Source: Bacillus sp. B1-b2 (GTDB lineage Bacteria > Bacillota > Bacilli > Bacillales > Cytobacillaceae). From it: a DNA stretch of 64,000 nt. Positions 25,785 to 34,653 of the stretch are shown in pieces (within the stretch, counting starts at the first letter, position 1; each line of letters starts with the position of its first letter). Below the pieces are notes generated by a model, which searched no databases, had not been told where the DNA came from, and was given only the letters and a program-made list of their open reading frames with translations. Made by a program: the position numbers and the translations under genes. The stretch covers positions 124,001 through 188,000 of the forward strand of contig NZ_WEHU01000005.1 in NCBI RefSeq assembly GCF_009183415.1, given 5' to 3'.

Positions 25785-26718
25785 ATGAAAGCATTAGTAT
25801 TAGGTGCTACTGGTGGAATGGGTTTTGCGTTAGTACAAGAGTGGGTAAGCAGAGGGTTTGATGTAGTAGCATTTTCTAGGAGTAAACACAAGTTGAAAAC
25901 TTTATGTAGATAATCCCCAAATTACAATAGTAGTAGGTGATGCTCTTAATAGTGAAGACGTAACTCAAGCTGTTTCTGGAGTAGATATTATATTCCATGC
26001 AGTAAGCTTTCCATATGAAGAGTGGGAGGAGAAGCATCTTACCTGTTTAGATACAGTCATTCAAGCTGCAGAAATACACCATAAAAAGCTTGTTTTTACC
26101 GATAATATCTATGTATATGGAAAAAATCAAGGAGAAAAAGTTACGGAGAACTCCCCCAAAATGCCTCATACTAAAAAGGGGAACATTCGATTAATGATGG
26201 AAAATAGAATAAAAAAATCGAATATCCCCTGGTTAATTGGCCATTTGCCTGACTCATATGGTCCTAATGCCGAAAATACTATATTGTATGAAACATTAAA
26301 AAATGTTTGTTTAAATAAAGTGGCCAATTATGTGGGAGATAAAAAAATAAAAAGAGAATTTTTATACACAAGAGATGGAGCAAAAGCTTTAGTAGAGCTA
26401 GCTTTAAGAGAAGACACCTTTAATCAACATTGGAATATACCCTCAAGCTTTCCTATAAGCGGAGAAGAAATTCATCAATTGCTTCAAAAGGAATTTGGAT
26501 ATACAAAATCTTTTAGGATGGTTAACAAATCTATGATTCGTATGATGGGAATTTTCCACCCGTTTATGAAAGAAATGGTGGAAATGATGTATTTAAATGA
26601 AAATCCTATTTTACTAAATGGTGTAAAGTATGAACAAACGATCGGTCCTGTACCGAATACAGCTTATAACGTAGGAATAGCAGAAACACTTAATTGGATT
26701 AAAAATAATAAAGTGTAG
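25785..26718 (+). pseudogene. NAD-dependent epimerase/dehydratase-like gene with a frameshift
   Basis: The ATG at 25785 opens a Rossmann start (KALVLGATGGMGFALVQEW) that runs to about residue 40 and then hits a stop at 25910. The continuation YVDNPQITIVVGDAL, then VDIIFHAVSFPYEEW, TDNIYVYG and LPDSYGP lies in the next frame from 25903 to 26718. One extra base, or two missing ones, explains it. The whole would be about 310 aa, an atypical SDR of the nucleoside-diphosphate-sugar epimerase type. It is preceded by a TetR operator. Real mutation or sequencing error cannot be told apart here. Confidence 0.82.
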
Positions 26719-26742
26719 TCCATTACTTTGCAACGAGAATAT

Positions 26743-26798
26743 GCTTATAAACACCTAATCTCTCTAGATAAGTGCAGATAGATTAGGTGTTTATAAGC
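26743..26798. terminator. bidirectional terminator between convergent genes
   Basis: Perfect 19-bp inverted repeat (26743-26761 and 26780-26798) containing AAACACCTAATCT, with an 18-base loop. Confidence 0.8.
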
Positions 26799-26823
26799 CG
26801 AACATAAATAGAAAATGCTATTA

Positions 26824-27381
26824 TTATTTCTTTCTATAATTAGTAGATAACACTAGATCATCATCTGTCATGATATATTCATGACAGCTCATTAAAGGTT
26901 CTTTTAAGGAAAGCGATAATCGATCTTCTTCATAAGCACAAATCAGTAAAATTTGGTTATTTTGAACAATTTCATCTGCTTCTCTCTCAAATTCCACTAA
27001 AATCTCTTTTACTCCCTCATCTGCCGCCCACTCTACATGAGCCCAAATGCGGAAAGGAAGTTTGTTCTGCATATAATAATCTAATTCATTATTCAAGTAT
27101 TCAAAAATATATGGAGGATTAAAGCTCCCACTTGAAAAATAATAATCATAATTGTTAATATGATGAATTCTTTTCATTTCTTCAGGCATAATAGAATTCG
27201 GTAGATTTTTCATAATCAAAGAAAAAATCCGATCATTTTCAATTAAAAATACATGCTCTAATTTGTTTATACCTGTTAGAATATAAGAAGTTACCTTATC
27301 GATATATTGATGTAAGCTTTTATTTAAATAGAAAATATGTGCCTTTTCAATAGTTTGTAGGGTAATATTAGTATGGCTCAT
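26824..27381 (-). CDS. MEDS domain sensory protein
   Basis: 185 aa resembling the MEDS (methanogen/methylotroph DcmR sensory) domain: HIFYLNKSLHQYIDKVTSYI near the start, LEHVFLIENDRIFSLI, a central region ending RIWAHVEWA, and ILLICAYEEDRL near the C terminus. It is a single-domain protein with no DNA-binding part or kinase. MEDS proteins sense small molecules or redox in signalling pathways; the partner is not evident from the neighbours. Confidence 0.75.
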   Translation of the reverse strand: MSHTNITLQTIEKAHIFYLNKSLHQYIDKVTSYILTGINKLEHVFLIENDRIFSLIMKNLPNSIMPEEMKRIHHINNYDYYFSSGSFNPPYIFEYLNNELDYYMQNKLPFRIWAHVEWAADEGVKEILVEFEREADEIVQNNQILLICAYEEDRLSLSLKEPLMSCHEYIMTDDDLVLSTNYRKK

Positions 27382-27482
27382 AAAACAAATCCCTTCATTT
27401 AAAAATATTAGCTATCCTTAATTTATCAATAATTATACATATGCACAATTAAATTTAATATTTTTAAGAAAGTTGGTCAAAT

Positions 27483-28457
27483 ATGAAAATTAAAGGTATC
27501 CATCACATTTCAGCTATGACAGCTAAAGCTAAGGAAAATTATGAATTTTATACAAAGGTATTAGGCTTAAGACTTATAAAAAAAACAGTCAATCAAGATG
27601 ACCCTTCTGTCTATCATTTGTTTTATGGAGATGAAATAGGAAATCCAGGTACTGAGTTAACCTTTTTTGAGATACCTAACTTGGCAGCAAATCAAGAAGG
27701 AATAAGTAGTATCTCTGCCACTTCTCTAAGAGTTCCTAATGATAAAGCATTAGAGTATTGGATCAATCGCTTTGATGAATTAGGAGTAAGCAATAGTGGA
27801 ATTGTCGAAAGAGCTAACCGTCTTACAATAGAATTTAGCGGGCTAGAATCACAGCGATTTTTCTTAGTATCAGACGAAAAAAACAATGGAGTTGCTTCTG
27901 GTGTTCCCTGGGAAAAAGGCCCAATTCCATTAGATTTTGCGATAACTGGTTTAGGACCAGTTCAACTAACTGTTCGACGAAAAGAATCCACTATGCGTGT
28001 TTTAACAGAGATGATGGGTTATAGATTAATTGGGGAATATGCATCACCCATTAATGGGCAACCAAATATCCAAGTACTTGAAACAGGTGAAGGGGGAACA
28101 GGTACGGAAATTCATGTAGAGGAAAGAACAGATTTAAACGTGCAAAGATTAGGAAGAGGCGGTGTGCATCATGTTGCTTTCCGTGTAGATAGTGAAGAGG
28201 AATTATATGAATGCATTGAAACAGTAAATGATGAGAGATACCAAAACTCAGGCTTTGTAGACCGCTTTTATTTCCAGTCTCTCTATTTTAGAGAACCAAA
28301 TGGTATTCTATTTGAAATTGCAACAGATGGCCCTGGATTTGCTACAGACGAAGAGGTCGAGCATCTAGGAGAATCTTTAGCATTACCGCCATTTCTTGAG
28401 CCGCAAAGAGCTGAGATTGAAAGGAAATTAAAGCCACTTTATACAACAGTTAATTAA
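27483..28457 (+). CDS. VOC family ring-cleaving dioxygenase, MhqO-like
   Basis: 324 aa with two vicinal-oxygen-chelate modules. The first starts GIHHISAMTAKAKENYEFYTKVLGLRL with a metal His, the second carries GGVHHVAFRV with another His, and FYFQSLYFREPNGILFEIATDGPGF contains the Glu ligand. This matches the Bacillus MhqO/MhqE group, which cleaves hydroquinone- or catechol-type compounds and is induced by quinone stress. No MhqR-type operator was recognised. Confidence 0.87.
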   Translation: MKIKGIHHISAMTAKAKENYEFYTKVLGLRLIKKTVNQDDPSVYHLFYGDEIGNPGTELTFFEIPNLAANQEGISSISATSLRVPNDKALEYWINRFDELGVSNSGIVERANRLTIEFSGLESQRFFLVSDEKNNGVASGVPWEKGPIPLDFAITGLGPVQLTVRRKESTMRVLTEMMGYRLIGEYASPINGQPNIQVLETGEGGTGTEIHVEERTDLNVQRLGRGGVHHVAFRVDSEEELYECIETVNDERYQNSGFVDRFYFQSLYFREPNGILFEIATDGPGFATDEEVEHLGESLALPPFLEPQRAEIERKLKPLYTTVN

Positions 28458-28530
28458 GTAAAAGAACTATTGCTAGTTATGATAAAATAATAGAGATGCT
28501 GTAAAGCAAGTTAGTAAGGGGGAAAATGGT

Positions 28531-29334
28531 TTGTTGAAATGTGTTTCGCTTGATTTAGATGGTACTTTATTAGATGACCAGCACCAAATATCAGAAAACA
28601 ATAAAAAGGTAATTCAACAATTAAAAGAAAATAATGTAGATGTTATTTTAAATACAGGTCGTCAATATGCTGATGTCATTAAAGTAAACGGTGTTAAAGA
28701 ATTAGAATTACCAATTATATGCTTAAACGGAAGTATGATGTATCATCCTTCAGGAGAACTTCTTTATGAGACTAAAATATCCATGGAAGTTTACCAATCG
28801 GTTTTAACTGAATTACAAAAGCTAAACGTTGGCATTCTCGTATATACCAATCAAGGTGGTTTTCCATGTACTTTACCAGGATTAAAAGGAAAGTCATGGG
28901 ACGAAATACAAGCTTTATTCGACAATCAGGATTATGACATGATTGCTCATTTAAAAGATGTTAAGATATATAAGTTGATTGCAGTGGTTGCTGAAACGGA
29001 AATGGACAGAATTAAAGATGTTAAGAATCAATTAAAGCAGTTTGATACGATTTCATTTTCTTCTTCTTTTCCAAATAATTGTGAGATTACCTCAAGTGAA
29101 GCACAAAAAGGAAAAGCCATCAGAAGGTATGAAAATCTTAAAAAAGTAGTTTTTGATGAGATATACTCCTTTGGTGATGGAGGCAATGATGTTACTCAAT
29201 TTGAAGTTTCTACCCGTTCTTTCGCAATGGAGAATGCACCTGACGAAATCAAACGGAAAGCTAGTGATTTAACGAAAAGCAATAACGATGATGGTGTAGC
29301 ATATGCCATAAAAGAAATACTGAAATTAGTTTAA
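28531..29334 (+). CDS. HAD superfamily Cof-type phosphatase
   Basis: 267 aa of the HAD IIB (Cof) class. Motif I is DLDGTLLDD with the nucleophile Asp, motif II NTGR, motif III Lys in AQKGKAI, and motif IV FGDGGNDVTQF. Such enzymes dephosphorylate sugar phosphates or flavin phosphates; the substrate cannot be read. The start is TTG at 28531 or the next TTG, with AAGGGGG upstream. Confidence 0.88.
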   Translation: MLKCVSLDLDGTLLDDQHQISENNKKVIQQLKENNVDVILNTGRQYADVIKVNGVKELELPIICLNGSMMYHPSGELLYETKISMEVYQSVLTELQKLNVGILVYTNQGGFPCTLPGLKGKSWDEIQALFDNQDYDMIAHLKDVKIYKLIAVVAETEMDRIKDVKNQLKQFDTISFSSSFPNNCEITSSEAQKGKAIRRYENLKKVVFDEIYSFGDGGNDVTQFEVSTRSFAMENAPDEIKRKASDLTKSNNDDGVAYAIKEILKLV

Positions 29335-29354
29335 TAAGCATATTATGATGAAGT

Positions 29355-29384
29355 AGCTAGCGTTACGGGCTAGCTCTTTTTTTG
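29355..29384 (+). terminator. terminator after the HAD gene
   Basis: Stem AGCTAGC/GCTAGCT with a 7-base loop, followed by CTTTTTTT. Confidence 0.8.
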
Positions 29385-29419
29385 ATATTTAGTACGATGA
29401 TAGGATAGGAGTTTTTAGA

Positions 29420-30478
29420 TTGAAAAAAATAGTATTTACAGGTGGCGGCTCTGCTGGACATGTTACACCAAATATTGCCTTAATAAATGAACTACAGAAA
29501 GAAGATTGGAGCATTTCTTACATAGGAAGCAAGGCTGGCATTGAGAAGGAACTTATAGGGAAATTAGATATTCCCTATTATTCTATTTCTAGTGGGAAAT
29601 TACGTCGTTATGTTTCTAAGGAAAATATCAAGGACATATTTAAAGTGATAAAGGGTTGCTTTGATGCTAGAAAAGTGTTGAAAAAAGAGAAGCCAGATGT
29701 TGTTTTCTCGAAGGGCGGATTTGTTTCAGTGCCAGTTGTTATAGCGGCGAATACGTTAAAAATTCCCGTTATCCTTCATGAAAGTGATTTAACCCCTGGA
29801 TTAGCTAATAAATTATCTGTACGTTTTGCAACTAAGATATTTACCTCCTTTGAAGAAACATTACGTTATCTTCCAAGCGAGAAAGCAAAAGCAATAGGTT
29901 CACCAATAAGAAGAGAAATATTGGAAGGATCTGCTACTAAAGGGAGAGATTATTTAGGATTTCACAACGAGAAGCCAGTTCTAACCATTATGGGCGGAAG
30001 CTTAGGGGCCAAAAAAATCAATGACATCATCCGTGAAAATCTAGATACCTTACTACAAACCTATCAAATTGTTCATCTATGTGGGAAAGGGAATGTTTCC
30101 AATGAACATATACGAACTGGATATAAACAATTTGAGTACGTTCATGGAGAACTACCAGACATTTTAGCTGCTACTGACTATGTAGTTACTAGAGGTGGAT
30201 CCAATTCCATCTTTGAGTTTCTAGCTTTAAAAATTCCCATGTTAATTATTCCTTTAACAAAGCAACAAAGTCGAGGAGATCAGATTCTAAATGGAAAAGT
30301 ATTTTCAGAAAATGGATATGCTTATATGTTAGAGGAAGAGTCTCTAACATCTGAACAATTATTTAAGTCTTTACAAAAAATGGAGACCAATAAGCTACAT
30401 TTAATAGAAAATATGAAGAAAGCACAAGCAAGTGATGCACTTAATGAAATAGTAAACGAAATAAAGAGCCATAGCTAA
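29420..30478 (+). CDS. MurG-like UDP-GlcNAc:undecaprenyl-PP-MurNAc-pentapeptide GlcNAc transferase (paralogue outside the dcw cluster)
   Basis: 352 aa, full MurG length. It has the N-terminal GGGSAGHVTPNIAL loop, KGGFVSVPVVIAA, HESDLTPGLAN where classical MurG has HEQN-type wording, GGSLGAKKIND, and TRGGSNSIFEF for the UDP-sugar site. The start is TTG with AGGAG 8 bases upstream. It stands alone between terminators, not in a division/cell wall operon, as with the second MurG copies known in several Firmicutes. It makes lipid II from lipid I, or a related lipid-linked sugar. Confidence 0.88.
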   Translation: MKKIVFTGGGSAGHVTPNIALINELQKEDWSISYIGSKAGIEKELIGKLDIPYYSISSGKLRRYVSKENIKDIFKVIKGCFDARKVLKKEKPDVVFSKGGFVSVPVVIAANTLKIPVILHESDLTPGLANKLSVRFATKIFTSFEETLRYLPSEKAKAIGSPIRREILEGSATKGRDYLGFHNEKPVLTIMGGSLGAKKINDIIRENLDTLLQTYQIVHLCGKGNVSNEHIRTGYKQFEYVHGELPDILAATDYVVTRGGSNSIFEFLALKIPMLIIPLTKQQSRGDQILNGKVFSENGYAYMLEEESLTSEQLFKSLQKMETNKLHLIENMKKAQASDALNEIVNEIKSHS

Positions 30479-30485
30479 AAAGGAT

Positions 30486-30523
30486 GCCAGATGTACGTCA
30501 AACGTTCATCTGGCTCTTTTTTT
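30486..30523 (+). terminator. terminator after the MurG-like gene
   Basis: Stem GCCAGATG/CATCTGGC with a further inner ACGT pairing, followed by TCTTTTTTT. Confidence 0.85.
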
Positions 30524-30618
30524 GCTTGTGTTCTAAAGGAATTACTTGATATTTTATAGAGAAACAGCCAAAATAAAGAATGGCTATCGCAATAGATAGT
30601 AAAGAAAGTAGGGAAAGC

Positions 30619-31923
30619 ATGCAATCATTTAAAGAATTAGGAATTTCACTTGAGTCTATCACTCAACTAAACAAACAAAGAATTAAAGAACCAACACCAA
30701 TACAAGAAAAAGTCATTCCTTTACTATTAAAAGGAAAAGATATAATTGCACAAGCACAAACAGGTACTGGAAAAACTTTTGCTTTCGGTTTACCCATCTT
30801 AGAAAGAGTAGATCCAAATAAAAAGGTTATACAAGCATTAATTGTGAGTCCTACAAGAGAGCTTGCTATACAAATTACAGAAGAATTAAATAAAGTAAAG
30901 GCAGAAGCTATCCAAATTCTTGCTGTATATGGTGGACAAGATGTAGAAAAACAATTAAACACATTGAAGAATGATGTGACGATAGTAGTAGCAACACCTG
31001 GGCGCCTTATTGACCATATAAAGAGAGGCAATATTGATTTAAAACAACTTTCTTATCTAGTATTAGATGAAGCTGATCAAATGCTTCATATTGGTTTTTT
31101 GGAAGAAATAGGATATATCGTTAGACGCACACCAAACACAAGGCAAACTATGTTATTTTCGGCTACCATTTCAAAAGAAGTACAAAAACTTGCCCAAAAG
31201 TATACAAGAAATGCTGAATTTGTTACTGTTGAGAAAAAACAGGGTCCTGCTTTAACTGTTAAGCAGTATAGTTTACATACTCCTGACCGAGCAAAACAAG
31301 GTACACTAATGGCTTTAATTAAAGAACATAATCCCTATATGGCGATTATATTTTGTCGGACAAAACGTCGAGTAAGTAAATTATATGAAGTAATGCGTTC
31401 TAATAAATTTAACTGCAGTGAACTGCATGGAGACTTATCTCAGGCAAAACGAGAACAAGTAATGAAAGAGTTTAGGAACGGGAAATATCAACTTCTTATT
31501 GCTACAGATGTTGCTGCTAGAGGGTTAGATATTGATGGAATTACCCATGTTTTTAACTATGATATTCCTTTAGATGCAGAATCTTATGTGCATAGAATTG
31601 GGAGAACAGGAAGAGCAGGATTAGAAGGTGTTGCCTTTACTTTTTATTCCTCTGATGATCGCCCTTTATTGGATACAATTGAAAATGATTTATCGATTAA
31701 GATAGAAAAGCTACAACAACCTAAAAGTGAGAAAAAAGAAAAAAGAGAACCTTCTAGAAGTTATAATCAGAAAAATGATGCTAGAGGTACTACTAACGGA
31801 AAGAAAAAAGGAGAAGCAGCTAACAAACCAAAAGATAAAAAATGGGATAATAAAGGGAATACTTCCACTACATCAAAAAACAAAATCAATCAGAATAGAA
31901 AAAAGCAAAGTAGAAGCCGTTAA
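30619..31923 (+). CDS. DEAD-box ATP-dependent RNA helicase
   Basis: 434 aa from the ATG at 30619 (MQSFKELG), which has AGGGA just upstream; an ATG at 30580 lacks a clear site. All motifs are present: the Q motif (EPTPIQ), AQTGTGKT with Lys52, PTRELA, TPGR, DEAD (150-153), SAT, RGLDI and HRIGRTGR. The last 60 residues are a Lys/Arg/Asn-rich basic tail for RNA binding. It probably acts in cold-shock, ribosome or mRNA-decay functions like the Csh helicases; which paralogue it is cannot be settled. Confidence 0.92.
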   Translation: MQSFKELGISLESITQLNKQRIKEPTPIQEKVIPLLLKGKDIIAQAQTGTGKTFAFGLPILERVDPNKKVIQALIVSPTRELAIQITEELNKVKAEAIQILAVYGGQDVEKQLNTLKNDVTIVVATPGRLIDHIKRGNIDLKQLSYLVLDEADQMLHIGFLEEIGYIVRRTPNTRQTMLFSATISKEVQKLAQKYTRNAEFVTVEKKQGPALTVKQYSLHTPDRAKQGTLMALIKEHNPYMAIIFCRTKRRVSKLYEVMRSNKFNCSELHGDLSQAKREQVMKEFRNGKYQLLIATDVAARGLDIDGITHVFNYDIPLDAESYVHRIGRTGRAGLEGVAFTFYSSDDRPLLDTIENDLSIKIEKLQQPKSEKKEKREPSRSYNQKNDARGTTNGKKKGEAANKPKDKKWDNKGNTSTTSKNKINQNRKKQSRSR

Positions 31924-31946
31924 AACTAAATAAAGGAGGCATGACA

Positions 31947-32519
31947 TTGTTATTAAAAAAGCTGGAAACATATATAAAAAAGCAAGATACAGATAAAGTG
32001 TTATTACTAGAGGAAGAATTCAATCACTTAACAGAAACCTTTGCAAATGTGGAGGTAGTAAACAGTGTAGATAGGTTTTCAGATCTTTATTTGGAACTAG
32101 TAAATAAAGAAACAGACGAAACTGTGGAGTCAGATTTACCTTACTCATTTTTAGATAGTCAGATGAACTACTTTGAAAAAAACATAGAGAACTATCTTTA
32201 CATAGAATCATCTGCCTTTGAAATTATATCAGCAGAATCCTTTATGATAGAAGTGGACTCCGTATTTAGTACGTATGAGTTAATTCTCGGTCTTCAATTG
32301 CCTAAAAAGAAGGAAAAAGATATCCGTAACTATATTAATGCAAACTTACAGGAAGAATCAGCGAGCTTTCAATTATTGTTCAATGATAAGGATGGGTTAT
32401 GGGAACTAAATCTTCCATTAGATAAAATTAATGGTTTTGATAAAAATATGACGCTAGCAGAGAGCATAAAACTAGCCTATTTATTCTTATTTAACTTAGG
32501 AATTGCATTAGAAAGATAA
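31947..32519 (+). CDS. acidic protein of unknown function
   Basis: 190 aa. The AAGGAGG at 31933-31939 is 7 bases from the TTG at 31947 but only 1 from the ATG at 31941, so the TTG is the likelier start. The protein is rich in Glu, Asp and Leu, with no signal or membrane segment. It has an N-terminal coiled coil-like helix and the block SAFEIISAESFMIEVDSVFSTYELILGLQLP. No family is recognised. It is 17 bases after the helicase gene and 29 before the STAS gene, so the three may be one transcript. Confidence 0.6.
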   Translation: MLLKKLETYIKKQDTDKVLLLEEEFNHLTETFANVEVVNSVDRFSDLYLELVNKETDETVESDLPYSFLDSQMNYFEKNIENYLYIESSAFEIISAESFMIEVDSVFSTYELILGLQLPKKKEKDIRNYINANLQEESASFQLLFNDKDGLWELNLPLDKINGFDKNMTLAESIKLAYLFLFNLGIALER

Positions 32520-32548
32520 TGGATGAAGTGTAACCGGGAGGGGTTAGA

Positions 32549-33577
32549 ATGACAGATAATAAATCCATAAAAATAGAATCAAGCGAATTTTCTTGGAATA
32601 CACTTGATGGAGTATTTCATTTTGACGGAGCACCAGCTTTATTGTTCTGGGATTCAGCTTTTGAAATATTTTTTAGCACCATAATGGAGATTTCAGGCTC
32701 TGATGCCTCTAATACTGTCTTTGAGGCAACTGGCTTTCGAATGGGCTTACTAGTAAATGAGTACTATCAAAATCATTATACGGTGGAAGAAGTAATGAAA
32801 AAGTATAGTGAAATTTATTCAAGTGCTGGTTGGGGTAATATCGAAATTTTAAATTACGATAAAGAAGCAAAAACAGTAACTGTACAGCTCAGAAACTCCT
32901 GGGAACAACGTATTCTTCGTTCTATCAATTCAGAGCAATCAGCGGTACTTTTACCTTGTCACTGGGCGGGTGTATTTAGTGGATTATTCAAGGAGAATAT
33001 GTGGTACTCATTAGAAAAAAGTAAGATGAATGGGGATGAGTATGATGAAGTGAAAATATTCCCTTCAACAATTACTCCCAATAAGAATATCCATGAATTG
33101 GCAAGGCAAAAAGAACAAGCATATATTAATGAGTTAGAACAAAAGGTTGATCGTAGAACAGAAGAACTCTCAACCCTTATTAAAACACTGTCTACCCCCG
33201 TTATGCCTGTGATGAATGGTATATTAGCTATCCCTTTAATCGGAAAGTTTAATGAGGAACGCTTTGAGGATTTACTTCAAAAAGGATTAAGTGAATTCAA
33301 ACAAAAGCGTGCAAGTTACTTATTGCTTGATTTGACAGGAATTAAGGAGTTTGACGGATTTATTATTCATCGATTACAACATCTAATCAAAGCGATTGAA
33401 TTAATTGGAGGAAATTGTGTACTAGTTGGAATTAGTCCAAGTCTTAGTATGCAAATTATTCATTCTGGTGCAGATTTAAACAATTTACCTACCTTTTCTA
33501 CTCTGGAACAAGGCATTCAATATGCTATTGAAGAGCTAGGGTATCAAATTGTTAAGAAGGAACCTATAGTAGATTAA
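32549..33577 (+). CDS. V4R-like sensor fused to a STAS domain (RsbR-type)
   Basis: 342 aa. The N-terminal half (to about 190) resembles a V4R/XylR-N ligand-binding domain: FEATGFRMGLLVNEYY and YSSAGWGNIEIL. A helical linker with ELEQKVDRRTEELSTLI then leads into a C-terminal STAS domain (VMPVMNGILAIPLIGKF, LLDLTGIKEFDGFIIHRLQHLIKAIELIGG). The Thr in DLTGI sits at a position used for phosphorylation in RsbR co-antagonists. It may feed signals into a stressosome-like or sigma B pathway, though no kinase or sigma gene is adjacent. Confidence 0.78.
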   Translation: MTDNKSIKIESSEFSWNTLDGVFHFDGAPALLFWDSAFEIFFSTIMEISGSDASNTVFEATGFRMGLLVNEYYQNHYTVEEVMKKYSEIYSSAGWGNIEILNYDKEAKTVTVQLRNSWEQRILRSINSEQSAVLLPCHWAGVFSGLFKENMWYSLEKSKMNGDEYDEVKIFPSTITPNKNIHELARQKEQAYINELEQKVDRRTEELSTLIKTLSTPVMPVMNGILAIPLIGKFNEERFEDLLQKGLSEFKQKRASYLLLDLTGIKEFDGFIIHRLQHLIKAIELIGGNCVLVGISPSLSMQIIHSGADLNNLPTFSTLEQGIQYAIEELGYQIVKKEPIVD

Positions 33578-33584
33578 ATACATA

Positions 33585-33628
33585 AACATTCTATGAACAA
33601 GTTATTCTTTTCTCATAGAATGTTTTTT
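33585..33628 (+). terminator. terminator after the STAS gene
   Basis: Perfect 12-bp stem (AACATTCTATGA and complement, 33585-33596 and 33613-33624) running into TTTTTT. Confidence 0.85.
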
Positions 33629-33689
33629 GTTTTCTTATATAATTTCTCTTTTCGAAAATACTAAGGAAAAATAAAGGAGAGAGAATCAT

Positions 33690-34499
33690 ATGCCTGAATT
33701 ACCAGAAATGGAGAACTACCGAATACAGCTTAGTCAACTATTAGTGAATAAACCTATTCATTCTGTTACTATCAATCGTGAAAAATCGATTAACATATCA
33801 TCAAACGATTTTATTAACCACCTAAAGGGTTCGTCTATCGTTCGCATAGAGAGAAAAGCTAAGCATCTATTATTTCATCTATCTACTAATAAAATCTTAC
33901 TTTTGCATTTAATGCTAGGAGGATGGATGTTTTACGGAACAGAAGAAGAGAAACCAAAACGTACCATTCAAATTCAGCTTTCATTCGGAGATAAGCATTT
34001 ATACTTTATTGGTTTAAGATTAGGATATTTACATTTATTAACTCCTCAAGAATGTGAAGAAGAATTAAAGGACTTAGGACCAGAGCCTACTTATTATCAA
34101 TTTACTGAAGCCAATTTTTTAGATTATTTACAGCACAAGAGAGGAAACATTAAGTTAAAGCTAGTAGATCAACATTTTTTATCTGGAATAGGAAATTGTT
34201 ATTCTGATGAAATTTGCTATCATGCCAAAATACTTCCTACTAGGAAAATAGAAGATTTACAGGAAATAGAACAGAAACAACTATACCATTCTATCCGTTT
34301 TATTTTACAATCAGCTACAGAGATTGGAGGATATATGGAGCATCCTCTTTATAAAAATGATCAGAAAACAGGCAGCTATAATAATCATTGTAAAGTGTAT
34401 GATATGGAAGGTACTACTTGTTCAAGATGCCAAGATACCATCGTATTTATTGAGCTTTCCTCTAAAAAATGCTTTTATTGTCCTGGATGTCAGCATTAA
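33690..34499 (+). CDS. Fpg/MutM-like DNA glycosylase
   Basis: 269 aa. It begins MPELPEMENYR with the catalytic Pro and Glu of the Fpg/Nei family. The helix-two-turn-helix segment GIGNCYSDEICYHAKI and the C-terminal zinc finger (CSRCQ, then CFYCPGC) are intact. It departs from typical MutM in the lesion-recognition region: HLMLGGWMFYG in place of the usual HLGMSG-type stretch and GLRLGYLH where MutM has the RRFG insertion loop. Substrate preference may differ from 8-oxoguanine. It stands alone, not next to polA. Confidence 0.85.
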   Translation: MPELPEMENYRIQLSQLLVNKPIHSVTINREKSINISSNDFINHLKGSSIVRIERKAKHLLFHLSTNKILLLHLMLGGWMFYGTEEEKPKRTIQIQLSFGDKHLYFIGLRLGYLHLLTPQECEEELKDLGPEPTYYQFTEANFLDYLQHKRGNIKLKLVDQHFLSGIGNCYSDEICYHAKILPTRKIEDLQEIEQKQLYHSIRFILQSATEIGGYMEHPLYKNDQKTGSYNNHCKVYDMEGTTCSRCQDTIVFIELSSKKCFYCPGCQH

Positions 34500-34513
34500 G
34501 AAAAAGTGTAGAT

Positions 34514-34550
34514 GTCAAGTCTTCCATGGTTGGGGGACTTTTTTTATTTA
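34514..34550 (+). terminator. terminator after the Fpg-like gene
   Basis: AAGTCTTCC pairs with GGGGGACTT (two G-T pairs), followed by TTTTTTT. Confidence 0.65.
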
Positions 34551-34653
34551 GAGCTGTACAAATGACATTCATTAATCAATCTTATCTCCCATAAAAAGAT
34601 TAAAACCTTCACCTTTTGTCCATACTATACATTTGTTACAAGGAGGGTTTTTT

